The notes under the pieces were generated by a model that was given only the letters and a program-made list of their open reading frames with translations, did not search any database and had not been told where the DNA came from. Positions 36,820 through 44,181 of a stretch of 64,000 nucleotides of DNA are shown one piece after another. Source of the stretch: Rothia mucilaginosa (lineage in GTDB: Bacteria > Actinomycetota > Actinomycetes > Actinomycetales > Micrococcaceae); NCBI RefSeq assembly GCF_901875305.1, contig NZ_CABFLY010000003.1, positions 285,171-349,170 of the forward strand. The letters are read 5' to 3'. The stretch's first letter is position 1. Each line of letters starts with the position of its first letter. A program made the position numbers and the translations under genes.

Positions 36820-37482
36820 TTAGAGGCTACGCAATACCGAAACAACCTTGCCCATGACGGTGGCGCGATCACCCATAATCGGCTCATAGCTTGCGTTGCG
36901 CGGCATGAGCCAGGTGTGGCCATCAACCTGGCGGAAGACCTTCACGGTGGCCTCATCATCCAGCAGAGCGGCCACGATGTCACCGTTGTCGGCGGTGTGC
37001 TGCTCGCGCACGACGACCCAGTCGCCATCGCAGATTGCGGCATCAATCATGGAATCGCCCTTGACCTTGAGCATGAAGAGCTTGCCGTTGCCAACCAGCT
37101 GGCGCGGCAGAGCGAGCACATCCTCCACGGACTGCTCGGCGGTAATAGGACCGCCTGCGGCGATGCGACCGACGAGAGGGACGGGCACAAGGTCATCCTC
37201 GCCGACCTCAAAGTTCGGAAGCTCAGGCAGGGGAGTGTGGATGCCGGCACCATTCTCATCGAGCACCTCAATGGCACGCGGGAGCTTGGGATCGCGGCGA
37301 ATGTAGCCCATATTTTCGAGTCGGCCAAGCTGGTGGGTCACCGAAGAGAGAGAAGCAAGACCCACCATGTCGCCAATCTGGCGCATGGACGGCGGATAGC
37401 CCTTCTGTTCAATCTCGGTGCGGATCGCGTCAAGAATCTTCTGCTGGCGCGCGGTCAGCGCCGGGCGGGGTGCTGTTGCCAT
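36820..37482 (-). CDS. lexA: SOS repressor LexA
   Basis: Represses DNA-damage genes until RecA-stimulated self-cleavage. The N-terminal winged helix covers about 10-70 ([23 protein letters not shown] recognition region). The cleavage site is Ala109-Gly110, the catalytic dyad Ser144 (GDSM) and Lys181 (ATVK). 220 aa, typical. ATG at 37482 follows GAAGGAAGAG. A reverse-strand promoter (-35 TTGAAT 37721-37726, 17-base spacer, -10 TACACT 37698-37703) would give a leader of about 200 bases. Confidence 0.97.
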   Translation of the reverse strand: MATAPRPALTARQQKILDAIRTEIEQKGYPPSMRQIGDMVGLASLSSVTHQLGRLENMGYIRRDPKLPRAIEVLDENGAGIHTPLPELPNFEVGEDDLVPVPLVGRIAAGGPITAEQSVEDVLALPRQLVGNGKLFMLKVKGDSMIDAAICDGDWVVVREQHTADNGDIVAALLDDEATVKVFRQVDGHTWLMPRNASYEPIMGDRATVMGKVVSVLRSL

Positions 37483-37697
37483 ATCTCTTCCTTCGGTTTG
37501 TGTCGTCGAAGGCTACGTACCTTCGCCGGAGCACGGATGGATCGTCCACATGTTTGTTCCGCGGTGACGTATATCGCACGGTATAGGCGAGTAGGACCCC
37601 TTATCTCGTCAGGGGTAAACCAGAATCTATATCCGTCATGGGTGACGCCCCGCGATGATGGAACTCATCACGAGCGTGTGGAACATCTCTTGACACC

Positions 37698-37726
37698 AGT
37701 GTAGAACACTTCACCGATAAATTCAA
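37698..37726 (-). promoter_or_regulatory. lexA promoter
   Basis: On the reverse strand TTGAAT (37726-37721), exactly 17 bases, then TACACT (37703-37698). Each hexamer matches four of six consensus bases. GAAC half-sites at 37681 and 37704 lie in and near it. Confidence 0.5.
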
Positions 37727-37789
37727 ACAAATATACTAGATTTTTTCTTCGAAACCGTAGGGATTTTTAGTATGTATCTGCTAGACTTT

Positions 37790-37803
37790 AGAACATGGAT
37801 TCG
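37790..37803 (+). promoter_or_regulatory. Candidate LexA box
   Basis: AGAACATGGATTCG matches the Gram-positive SOS box CGAAC-N4-GTTCG at 8 of 10 defined positions. It lies three bases after TAGACT (37782-37787), which has an extended -10 TGC, so it would block LysM gene transcription. Confidence 0.4.
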
Positions 37804-37906
37804 GAATAAATGGAAAATCCGCCCGAATTTCGGGGTGATGATGGATTATTTCCAATGCAATTCGAATACCCATTCTGTTATGGGGGTGTGGGTGAAGGTG
37901 TCGAAT

Positions 37907-37924
37907 GTTCGAGAGTATTCGAAC
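37907..37924 (+). promoter_or_regulatory. GTTCGA-N6-TCGAAC dyad
   Basis: A perfect 6-base inverted repeat with 6-base spacer, containing GTATTCGAA, which is shared with recA upstream site B. It lies about 200 bases before the LysM start. Confidence 0.45.
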
Positions 37925-38039
37925 GGAAAACCGGCCGGCCCTCTCCAGTTGAAGGAGGGTTCTGAAGATTGAGCCCGTGGAGCGACTCTTCGAACGTTCC
38001 TTCACTGGGCCCCTACAGAAAGCGAACAACCACACTCAA

Positions 38040-38103
38040 CTCACCCGCCGAGTCTAGAGAGAGTCGGCACTGTTCACCCCCGTGGGATCGCCGCGGGAGT
38101 GAG
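38040..38103 (+). promoter_or_regulatory. Candidate three-way-junction RNA leader of the LysM gene
   Basis: CTCAC (38040-38044) pairs with GTGAG (38099-38103), enclosing hairpins GCCGA/TCGGC (38047-38068) and CCCGTGG/CCGCGGG (38079-38097). It ends about 8 bases before the AAAGGA of the LysM gene. I match it to no named riboswitch. Confidence 0.3.
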
Positions 38104-38126
38104 CTTGAGAGAAAGGAACCACAATT

Positions 38127-38762
38127 ATGACTGCAGCTTCTTTGGCTCCTCACCGTGCCTCTGCATCTGTTACCCTTCCGGAAGGTTTGGTGGTACTTCA
38201 CCCCGCGCACGCACGGCAGTCCGCGCGCGCCGCTCGAGGCTCCTCCCGTCGTGCATCCGCCCCTCAGCCTTCTTCTTACCTGGTGTCCGCCCGCCGTGTC
38301 TTTCCCAGTGCAACGGATTCTCAGCCTTCAACCCCCTCCGCTCCGGCGAATGAACGCTCCGTTTCGGGGCGCCCCGCCGAGCAGGGCGTGGACATGTCTT
38401 CCCCGCTTGCGGGCCTCGTTCCTTCTGCTATTTCGGGTCTTCGTTCCCTGTCTTCTCGGCTGGAACGTTTCAATCCCCTGCACAATTTGAAGGGGCTGCC
38501 CTTGCTAACCCTGGCTGCTCTCGTGGTGCTGGGTGCCGTTACCTTCCTCGGTCCGTCCTTCGGCCCGCGTGTCGAGAACGCCGCGGCCACCCAAGCCACG
38601 GTGACCGTTAAGCACGGCGAGACACTATGGGACATCGCTCAGGCGGTGAACCCCGGCGGTGATGCCCGTGATACCGTGGTGCGTATTATGGAGTTGAACT
38701 CACTGACAAGCACTGCAGTCGATGTCGGTCAGCGCCTCGAGGTTCCCCAGCCGCGCCACTAG
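38127..38762 (+). CDS. LysM-domain membrane protein divergent from lexA (probable SOS division inhibitor)
   Basis: A 211-aa protein with a ~125-residue Ser/Ala/Pro-rich cytoplasmic part, one membrane helix (about 130-150, LLTLAALVVLGAVTFLG) and a C-terminal extracytoplasmic LysM domain (from about 160: VTVKHGETLWDIAQ). The position, divergent from lexA, and the domain match the DNA-damage-induced division suppressors YneA (Bacillus), DivS (Corynebacterium) and Rv2719c (Mycobacterium). Function is inferred from that context. ATG at 38127 follows AAAGGA with 9-base spacing. The N-terminal part is longer than in YneA. Confidence 0.8.
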   Translation: MTAASLAPHRASASVTLPEGLVVLHPAHARQSARAARGSSRRASAPQPSSYLVSARRVFPSATDSQPSTPSAPANERSVSGRPAEQGVDMSSPLAGLVPSAISGLRSLSSRLERFNPLHNLKGLPLLTLAALVVLGAVTFLGPSFGPRVENAAATQATVTVKHGETLWDIAQAVNPGGDARDTVVRIMELNSLTSTAVDVGQRLEVPQPRH

Positions 38763-38858
38763 GCTAAGCTACCGAGGCGCATGAGAGCGCTCGGCCCGCC
38801 CGTTAGCAGATTGTGAATTAACGACAAACCGTCTACCGCACTACCCAAGGAACATGCG

Positions 38859-39605
38859 ATGCCCATATCCTCGTCCTCTCATCCCCGTCAGGATGCTGTC
38901 TCCTCGCCGCGCCCCGTGGTCGCCGTTCTAGGGGACCCCGGAACTCACAGCGCCATGGTAAAGCTTCTTCGGGATTCGGGCGCGGAGGTCATTGTTACTG
39001 CCGAACCGTATCAGCTCCGTGAAGCCGACGGCATGGTGGTGGCTGGTCCTGCCGGATCCCTCGAGGCATACGATGAGCTAAAGGCCAAGGATGCTGAGCG
39101 TGTGATTGGGCGCCGCGTGGCCGGCGGCCGTCCCGTGCTCGCGGCCGGTGCCGCTATGAGCTGTCTTTTTGAAAGCGTCGCGGTGAACCACCCGCAGCTG
39201 GGCAGCGTGCAGGTTCAGGGCATGGGGGAGTGGCCCGGCGAGAGTGTGGAGCTGTCCACTCGGGACCTGGTTCCCGGCTCCTCCGCACTATCCCCCTCGC
39301 CCGACAGTCAGTTGCTCAAAGATCTTGAGGGCGAGGCGCGTTTCAAGTCTAAGCATGGTGTTTTTGAGTGGGTTTTTGATCAGAGCATTGACTACATCGC
39401 TCCGCCTTCGGTGAGCTGGACGGCAACCGAACCTCCCTATATTGCCGCGGTGGAGAACGGCCCGCTGACCGCTGTGCAGTTCTGCCCGGTGGTGTCCGGT
39501 GAGCTGGGTGCGGAATTTATGCGCCGCTGGGTGGAATCTCTCGCGGTGACCGGTCGGCTGTCGCTTACCCCGGATGAATCCGCTATCGGTGGGGAGGGCG
39601 CATAA
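38859..39605 (+). CDS. Degenerate HisH homologue lacking the glutaminase triad
   Basis: Recognisable as HisH (glutaminase subunit of imidazole glycerol-phosphate synthase) by RRVAGGRPVL, GEWPG, AAVENGPLTAVQF and the C-terminal RRWVESL. All three catalytic residues are gone: the nucleophile Cys of GxCxG is Gly97 (AAGAAMS), the His is Cys209 and the Glu is Val211 (QFCPVV for QFHPEK). The N-terminal YGSGN motif is also lost. It cannot hydrolyse glutamine by the known mechanism. The frame is intact over 248 aa with AAGGA upstream and overlaps hisA by one base (TAATG), so it is still translated rather than a broken pseudogene. hisD, hisC and hisB, normally just upstream, are absent. Confidence 0.85.
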   Translation: MPISSSSHPRQDAVSSPRPVVAVLGDPGTHSAMVKLLRDSGAEVIVTAEPYQLREADGMVVAGPAGSLEAYDELKAKDAERVIGRRVAGGRPVLAAGAAMSCLFESVAVNHPQLGSVQVQGMGEWPGESVELSTRDLVPGSSALSPSPDSQLLKDLEGEARFKSKHGVFEWVFDQSIDYIAPPSVSWTATEPPYIAAVENGPLTAVQFCPVVSGELGAEFMRRWVESLAVTGRLSLTPDESAIGGEGA

Positions 39606-40387
39606 TGGCTCAACCTATCCTCGAACTTTTGCCGGCCGTCGATATCTCCGAGGGGTACGCGGTACGCCCGGTGGGCGGCACCCTGTCCGGGGGTGAGCGT
39701 CGCCTCGATCCGGTGGAGGCGGCGCTCACCTGGGTGGAAGCTGGCACCGACTGGATTCACTTGGTCGACCTTGACCTAGCCTTTGGGCGCGGTACTAACA
39801 CCGAGGTTCTGGCGCAGGTTGTCACCGCCGTTCGTGCCTGCGCGGCCGAACGTGGCAAACCGGTGCGTGTTCAGGTGAGTGGGGGTGTTCGCGATGCCGA
39901 ATCCCTGGAGCGAGCCCTGAGCCTCAATCCCGATCGCGTGAACGTGACCAGTGCGGCGCTGGCGGATTCCTCCTGGCTTGAGGGCACCCTGGCCCGCTAC
40001 GCGGGTTCTGATCTTTTGGCTCTGGGGCTTGACGCCCGTTACGACCCTGAACGGGGCTGGGTGACGGTGGCCCGTGGAACCGACTGGTCGGGCCCCGGAG
40101 TTCCCGAAGCCTTGAGGTGGCTTGACTCGGTGGGCGTGTATCGTTACATCGTGACCGATGTTAGTAAAGATGGTTCCCTGGCGGGTCCCGGCGCGGAACT
40201 GCTGGATGAGGTGTTGGCCCAGACTGCCTGTCGAGTGGTGGCATCCGGTGGTGTGGCGTCGCTGGCCGATCTTGAGAAGTTGCGTGCCATGGTGCCTTCC
40301 GGCTTGGAGGGCGTGGTGTTGGGCAAGGCGCTGTATGTGGGAAACTTTAGCTTTGAGCAGGCCCTTAAGGTTGCTGGCTCCCGATAG
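39605..40387 (+). CDS. priA: HisA/PriA-type phosphoribosyl isomerase
   Basis: A TIM-barrel sugar isomerase. In actinobacteria PriA catalyses both the HisA step of histidine and the TrpF step of tryptophan synthesis. Catalytic Asp13 (LPAVD) and Asp185 (VTDVSKDG) and the phosphate-binding glycines (SGGVRD, ASGGVAS) are present. An RGW triplet at 150-152 sits where PriA enzymes have their substrate-switching Arg-Trp. The sequence departs from close relatives around 22-33 and 80-90. With the upstream his genes missing and HisH dead, the TrpF activity may be what keeps it. Start overlaps the hisH stop, implying coupling. Confidence 0.88.
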   Translation: MAQPILELLPAVDISEGYAVRPVGGTLSGGERRLDPVEAALTWVEAGTDWIHLVDLDLAFGRGTNTEVLAQVVTAVRACAAERGKPVRVQVSGGVRDAESLERALSLNPDRVNVTSAALADSSWLEGTLARYAGSDLLALGLDARYDPERGWVTVARGTDWSGPGVPEALRWLDSVGVYRYIVTDVSKDGSLAGPGAELLDEVLAQTACRVVASGGVASLADLEKLRAMVPSGLEGVVLGKALYVGNFSFEQALKVAGSR

Positions 40388-40425
40388 GGTGGCTGTCTGC
40401 GCTTTCATGTCATGTATAGAAACGA

Positions 40426-40465
40426 CGAAGCCCCGCCTCCTTCATTCGATGGAGTCGGGGCTTCG
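40426..40465. terminator. Bidirectional terminator after hisA
   Basis: CGAAGCCCCG and CGGGGCTTCG with inner CTCC/GGAG stem; it separates convergent hisA and the DUF1844 gene. Confidence 0.85.
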
Positions 40466-40504
40466 AGCTTAGTAAGCCGGATATGGCGTAGTGGACCGGG
40501 TGGT

Positions 40505-40927
40505 TTAGTAGACCGGGCCGGTCAGTTTCTCTCCGGGACCCATACCGGGCTCATCCGGGAAGGGGGATGCCTCGCGGAAAGCCAGCTGCAGGGTGCGCAG
40601 GCCGTCGCGCAGGGGTGCTGCGTGCTGGGAACCAATCTCGGGGGCAGCGGCGGTGACCAGGCCTGCCAGAGCGGTGATGAGCTTGCGTGCTTCGTCGAGG
40701 TCCTTGAGATCGTCGGCGTTCTCGTCGGCTGCGAGGCCGCACTTGACAGCCGCGGCGCTCATCATGTGGATGGCGGCGGAGCTGATGATTTCGATGGCGG
40801 GTACGTCTGCGATGTCGCGCAGCTGCTCGTTAACGGCCTCGACCTGCTCTTCGGTGAGTTCGGTGTGACCGTGGACGGGAGTTTCTTCTCCCGCGGTAAA
40901 GCGGAAGCTATTGTTTTCAGTGCTCAT
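40505..40927 (-). CDS. DUF1844 family protein
   Basis: A 140-aa acidic, soluble protein of unknown function, typical of the infC neighbourhood in actinobacteria. The diagnostic region AIHMMSAAAVKCGL is near 52-65, followed by DLDEARKLITALAGLV. The N-terminal third is polar and charged. The reverse-strand start at 40927 has no good ribosome-binding site. It diverges from infC. Confidence 0.85.
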   Translation of the reverse strand: MSTENNSFRFTAGEETPVHGHTELTEEQVEAVNEQLRDIADVPAIEIISSAAIHMMSAAAVKCGLAADENADDLKDLDEARKLITALAGLVTAAAPEIGSQHAAPLRDGLRTLQLAFREASPFPDEPGMGPGEKLTGPVY

Positions 40928-41069
40928 ACCCCTAGAATCTCATATTTCGTTTATTTCGGTAAATGCGTTCACCCTGCGGTCTTAGGGCTCGCCATACTGC
41001 CCTATATGATGTTCCCCGATGCGGTCTCGCGTGGTGACTCGTCACGCAACGTTTATGGGGTAATACCCC

Positions 41070-41099
41070 TTGCGCCGTCGGGCGGTTCTGGGGTATGGT
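41070..41099 (+). promoter_or_regulatory. infC promoter
   Basis: TTGCGC (41070-41075), 18 bases, TATGGT (41094-41099); four of six matches in each. The mRNA would begin near 41106. Confidence 0.5.
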
Positions 41100-41211
41100 T
41101 GTAGACAGTTTGCAAGTGGAGCATGCCTCCCACCCGATTGGCCGTCGCAGGTTTCCCCTGGGATTTAAGGTGAATGGGTTCGTCCGCCGTTTTCGGCGTA
41201 CGCTGGTTTGC

Positions 41212-41243
41212 GCCTCCGCTTGTGTAACTGCGGGGGCTTTTTT
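41212..41243 (+). terminator. Attenuator-like terminator in the infC leader
   Basis: GCCTCCGC (41212-41219) and GCGGGGGC (41230-41237) pair (one G-T) around TTGTGTAACT and run straight into TTTTTT (41238-41243). It sits 55 bases before the infC start inside its own leader, as expected of transcription attenuation. Confidence 0.75.
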
Positions 41244-41298
41244 AGCGCCCGCAACGGATAGTATTCACGGGGAAACCCACAGAGCACAGGAGCTAGTC

Positions 41299-41946
41299 AT
41301 TAGCGAACCACGCATTAACGATCGTATCCGCGTTCCCGAGGTCCGACTCGTCGGCCCCGGTGGCGAGCAGGTAGGCGTTGTCCCTCTGAAGGACGCTCTG
41401 CGCCTGGCTGAGGACGCCGAACTCGACCTGGTCGAGGTTGCCCCGAACGCGAAGCCGCCCGTGTGCAAGCTCATGGATTACGGCAAGTACAAGTACGAAG
41501 CCGCGATCAAGGCTCGTGAATCCCGCAAGAAGCAGGCAAACGCCGTTCTGAAGGAGATCCGTTTCCGCCTGAAGATTGATACCCACGACTACGAAACCAA
41601 GGTTGGACACGCTCGTCGTTTCCTCTCCGGTGGTGACAAGGTCAAGGCAATGATTCAGTTCCGCGGTCGTGAGCAGCAGCGCCCCGAGATGGGTGTGCGT
41701 CTGCTGGAGCGTCTGGCAGCTGAGCTGGCTGAGGTGAGCACCGTTGAGTCTCGCCCCCGTCAGGATGGCCGCAACATGGTGATGGTTCTGGCTCCGCTTC
41801 GCGGTAAGGCAGAGGCTCGCCGTGAGCAGGGCGCCGGCGGTCGCAAGGGTCGCGAGCGTATTGACACGACCAAGGCGAAGCCCGTTACCAACTCTCTGGC
41901 AGACGCTATGCCTGCCGAGCTGAAGGCACAGGCTTCCGCCGAGTAG
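41299..41946 (+). CDS. infC: Translation initiation factor IF-3
   Basis: Keeps 30S subunits free and checks the start codon. The N-terminal domain begins [19 protein letters not shown], followed by the family signature [21 protein letters not shown], and the C-terminal domain with [11 protein letters not shown]; a basic tail extends to 215 aa. The start is most likely ATT at 41299: AGGAG at 41288-41292 gives 6-base spacing, conserved sequence starts here, and no ATG, GTG or TTG is close. E. coli infC also uses AUU for autocontrol. The ATG at 41095 would place the attenuator inside the coding region. It heads the infC-rpmI-rplT cluster. Confidence 0.93.
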   Translation: MSEPRINDRIRVPEVRLVGPGGEQVGVVPLKDALRLAEDAELDLVEVAPNAKPPVCKLMDYGKYKYEAAIKARESRKKQANAVLKEIRFRLKIDTHDYETKVGHARRFLSGGDKVKAMIQFRGREQQRPEMGVRLLERLAAELAEVSTVESRPRQDGRNMVMVLAPLRGKAEARREQGAGGRKGRERIDTTKAKPVTNSLADAMPAELKAQASAE

Positions 41947-42099
41947 GGAACCGGGTCGTCACTTTAGGATGGGCACGCGCCTCCACCGTTGGGTGGTTGA
42001 GCGGGTTCACCCGGTGCCGGTTCCGAGGCTCCTCGCAAGAGGCGCCTCACCTTTGGTCCTTGGGGCTGATACGTTCGCGTACGTAGCCCCACTAAGCTA

Positions 42100-42118
42100 C
42101 CCCGCCGTTGTGGCGGGG
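42100..42118 (+). promoter_or_regulatory. Hairpin upstream of the rpmI ribosome-binding site
   Basis: CCCCGCC-GTTGT-GGCGGGG, seven perfect pairs, 9 bases before AAGGAGA. It may modulate rpmI translation or mark a processing site; no T-run. Confidence 0.35.
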
Positions 42119-42143
42119 GATGAATGTAAGGAGAACGGCAGCT

Positions 42144-42338
42144 ATGCCGAAGCAGAAGACCCACTCTGGTGCTAAGAAGCGCTTCAAGCTCACCGGTAGC
42201 GGCAAGGTTAAGCGCCAGCAGGCGAACCGTCGCCACTACCTGGAGCACAAGTCCTCTCGTCTGACCCGTCGTCTGGCTTCTGACCAGATCGTTACCGGCG
42301 GCCAGGCAAAGGTTGTCAAGAAGATGCTGGGTAAGTAA
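42144..42338 (+). CDS. rpmI: 50S ribosomal protein L35
   Basis: A 64-aa basic ribosomal protein starting [15 protein letters not shown] with the [20 protein letters not shown] segment typical of L35. ATG at 42144 follows AAGGAGA at 42128-42134. It lies between infC and rplT. Confidence 0.97.
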   Translation: MPKQKTHSGAKKRFKLTGSGKVKRQQANRRHYLEHKSSRLTRRLASDQIVTGGQAKVVKKMLGK

Positions 42339-42452
42339 GCACCGCTTACGCTCTGCACCTGGCGCACCGATAGGGGTGCGCACTGATTAAAGACTCGCTC
42401 CTGTTCAGCGTGATATGTGAGCTGTTCAGGACATAAGACGAAGGAGACACAC

Positions 42453-42833
42453 GTGGCACGTGTGAAGCGCGCGGTTAACGCGCACAAGAAGCGCCGTACT
42501 ATTCTCGACCGTGCATCCGGCTACCGCGGTCAGCGTTCTCGCCTGTACCGTAAGGCTAAGGAGCAGGTCACCCACTCGCTCGTTTACAGCTACGACCACC
42601 GTCGTAAGAAGAAGGGTGACTTCCGTCGCCTGTGGATTCAGCGTATCAACGCTGCTTCCCGCGCACAGGGCCTGACCTACAACCGCTTCATCCAGGGTCT
42701 GAAGGCTGCTGGTGTTGAGGTTGACCGCCGTATGCTGGCTGAGCTGGCCGTGAACGAGCCCGCTGCCTTCAACGCACTGGTTGAGATTGCTAAGAACAAC
42801 CTGCCCGAGGACACCTCGGCTCCCAAGGCTTAA
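42453..42833 (+). CDS. rplT: 50S ribosomal protein L20
   Basis: A 126-aa 23S rRNA-binding assembly protein; in several bacteria it also represses its own operon. The start [15 protein letters not shown], the [24 protein letters not shown] core and [10 protein letters not shown] are diagnostic. GTG at 42453 follows AAGGAGA at about 42441, 7-base spacing. Confidence 0.98.
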   Translation: MARVKRAVNAHKKRRTILDRASGYRGQRSRLYRKAKEQVTHSLVYSYDHRRKKKGDFRRLWIQRINAASRAQGLTYNRFIQGLKAAGVEVDRRMLAELAVNEPAAFNALVEIAKNNLPEDTSAPKA

Positions 42834-42900
42834 TTGAGTCTAGGTTGTGTGTTCCGCTCCTCGGGAATCTAGGCCCGGGGTCGGTGCTCAAGCATCATGA

Positions 42901-42938
42901 GCGGCCGTCCGCACTGTTGAGTGTGGGCGGTCGCTTTT
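42901..42938 (+). terminator. Terminator of the infC-rpmI-rplT operon
   Basis: GCGGCCGTCCGCACT and AGTGTGGGCGGTCGC pair (with G-T pairs) around GTTG, followed by TTTT. Confidence 0.9.
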
Positions 42939-43045
42939 GCTGTATCTGCACCGCCCGTATCATGACGCAGGGCGGTGTTAGGCTTCTCGCATCCTTCGAG
43001 GGGTTTTTGTCCCGTGCGGGCATCTGCTGTGTCCTGCTTTACCTG

Positions 43046-43057
43046 TACCCTTAAGGG
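43046..43057 (+). promoter_or_regulatory. Candidate -10 of the rRNA methyltransferase gene
   Basis: TACCCT (43046-43051) is 6 bases before the GTG at 43058, consistent with a leaderless mRNA; TAAGGGG could instead act as a weak ribosome-binding site. Confidence 0.35.
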
Positions 43058-44008
43058 GTGAATTTTTTTGAACGTATTAGTACTCCCGTTGTGATGTCCA
43101 ACCCGCAGGCTGACCGTGTGCGTGATATTGCGAAGCTTCGCACCCGCTCGGCCCGCACGAAGAAGGGCCAATTCCTGGTGGAGGGGCCGCAGGCTGTGCG
43201 TGAGGCTCTGAAGGCTCACCTGAAGAGCCCCGTCCTGGATGCCGTGTACGTTACGGAGGCCGCGTTCGACCGTCACGAGGATATTGCTGAGCTGCTGGAG
43301 CGGGTGTACGGCACCCCCACCCCCGAGGAGGGCCGCCGCGTTTTCATGCGAGTGGTGACCGAAGAGGTGCTGGCGGCTATGGCCGATTCGGTAAGCCCGC
43401 AGGGTATTATTGCGGTTTCCTTCATGGTGGACGCCTCCTTCTCGCTACTGTGGGGTGAGGGCGCGTTGAACCCGAAGCTGATTGCCGTGCTCTCTCGCGT
43501 TCAGGACCCCGGTAACGCGGGCACGATTCTGCGTGTTGCGGATGCTGCCGGTGCCGACCTGGTGATTACCACCAAGGGCTCGGTGGATTTGTACAACCCG
43601 AAGACGGTGCGTTCCACCGCGGGTTCGCTGTTTCATGTGCCGGTGATCCAGGGCGTGGAGCTTGAGGACTTCGCGGAGGACGTGAAGTCTCAGGGGACTG
43701 CGGTGCTGGCTGCTGACGGCTACGGTGCGGTGAACCTGCAGGAGCTGGCGGAGTACACTGCGGCTCGTCGCGCGGGTGTGGAGGCGAGCGCTCCGTCAGG
43801 CGTGAAGGGTAATTTTGATTTGTCCAAGCCGACGATGTGGCTTTTCGGGAATGAAGCGCAGGGTTTGAACGCCGAGGAGAAGGCGGCCGCTACGATGCGA
43901 GTGGCTGTGCCGGTGTACGGTTCGGCGGAGTCCTTGAATGTGGGTACCGCTGCGGCGGTCTGCCTGTACGCCTCGGCGATGGCGCAGCGCTCGACCACCC
44001 TGAGCTAA
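43058..44008 (+). CDS. TrmH/SpoU family RNA 2'-O-methyltransferase
   Basis: Probable 23S rRNA ribose methyltransferase, normally located after rplT. The three SPOUT motifs are visible: NAGTILRVADAAGADLV (about 150), LFGNEAQGL (about 265) and SLNVGTAAAVCLYA (about 290). A short N-terminal substrate-binding domain carries KKGQFLVEGPQAVREAL. 316 aa from GTG 43058; an in-frame ATG at 43094 (MSNPQADRV) is an equally reasonable start matching some homologues. Confidence 0.9.
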   Translation: MNFFERISTPVVMSNPQADRVRDIAKLRTRSARTKKGQFLVEGPQAVREALKAHLKSPVLDAVYVTEAAFDRHEDIAELLERVYGTPTPEEGRRVFMRVVTEEVLAAMADSVSPQGIIAVSFMVDASFSLLWGEGALNPKLIAVLSRVQDPGNAGTILRVADAAGADLVITTKGSVDLYNPKTVRSTAGSLFHVPVIQGVELEDFAEDVKSQGTAVLAADGYGAVNLQELAEYTAARRAGVEASAPSGVKGNFDLSKPTMWLFGNEAQGLNAEEKAAATMRVAVPVYGSAESLNVGTAAAVCLYASAMAQRSTTLS

Positions 44009-44072
44009 TTTCCTGGGCTAATCACTTCGCGATGCGGCCCTTCGGCGAGCTGTGTTCGCCGGGGCTGTACCG

Positions 44073-44107
44073 GCCGAGGTTTTAGTCGTGCCCACCTCGG
44101 GCTTTTT
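44073..44107 (+). terminator. Terminator after the rRNA methyltransferase gene
   Basis: CCGAGGT (44074-44080) and ACCTCGG (44094-44100), then GC and TTTTT. Confidence 0.75.
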
Positions 44108-44181
44108 CACAGACTTTTGAATAGCGTCGCCCCCGTTGGTTCCGTGCCTCTCGGGCTGGTGCGGCCTGCAGAAAGGTAACT

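Larger units (their letters stand above)
37483..38126. other. Divergent lexA-LysM regulatory region
   Basis: 644 bases without a credible gene, AT-rich in the middle. It carries the lexA promoter, candidate LexA/SOS elements at 37790-37803 and 37907-37924, and a candidate three-way-junction leader (38040-38103) before the LysM gene. An open frame at 37772-37972 has no ribosome-binding site and unnatural composition. Confidence 0.65.
40928..41298 (+). other. DUF1844-infC divergent region and infC leader
   Basis: 371 bases without a gene. It holds a palindrome GGGGT-AAT-ACCCC (41057-41069), the infC promoter (41070-41099), a leader of about 190 bases and an internal terminator hairpin (41212-41243). 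An in-frame ATG at 41095 coincides with the -10 element and is not a plausible start. Confidence 0.7.

Noticed and set aside
37772..37972. 66-codon open frame in the lexA-LysM gap
   Set aside because: No ribosome-binding site, AT-rich, and it overlaps operator-like elements.
41095..41298. N-terminal extension of infC from ATG 41095
   Set aside because: The ATG coincides with the predicted -10 element, the extension would encode an attenuator hairpin, and it matches no IF-3 sequence I know.
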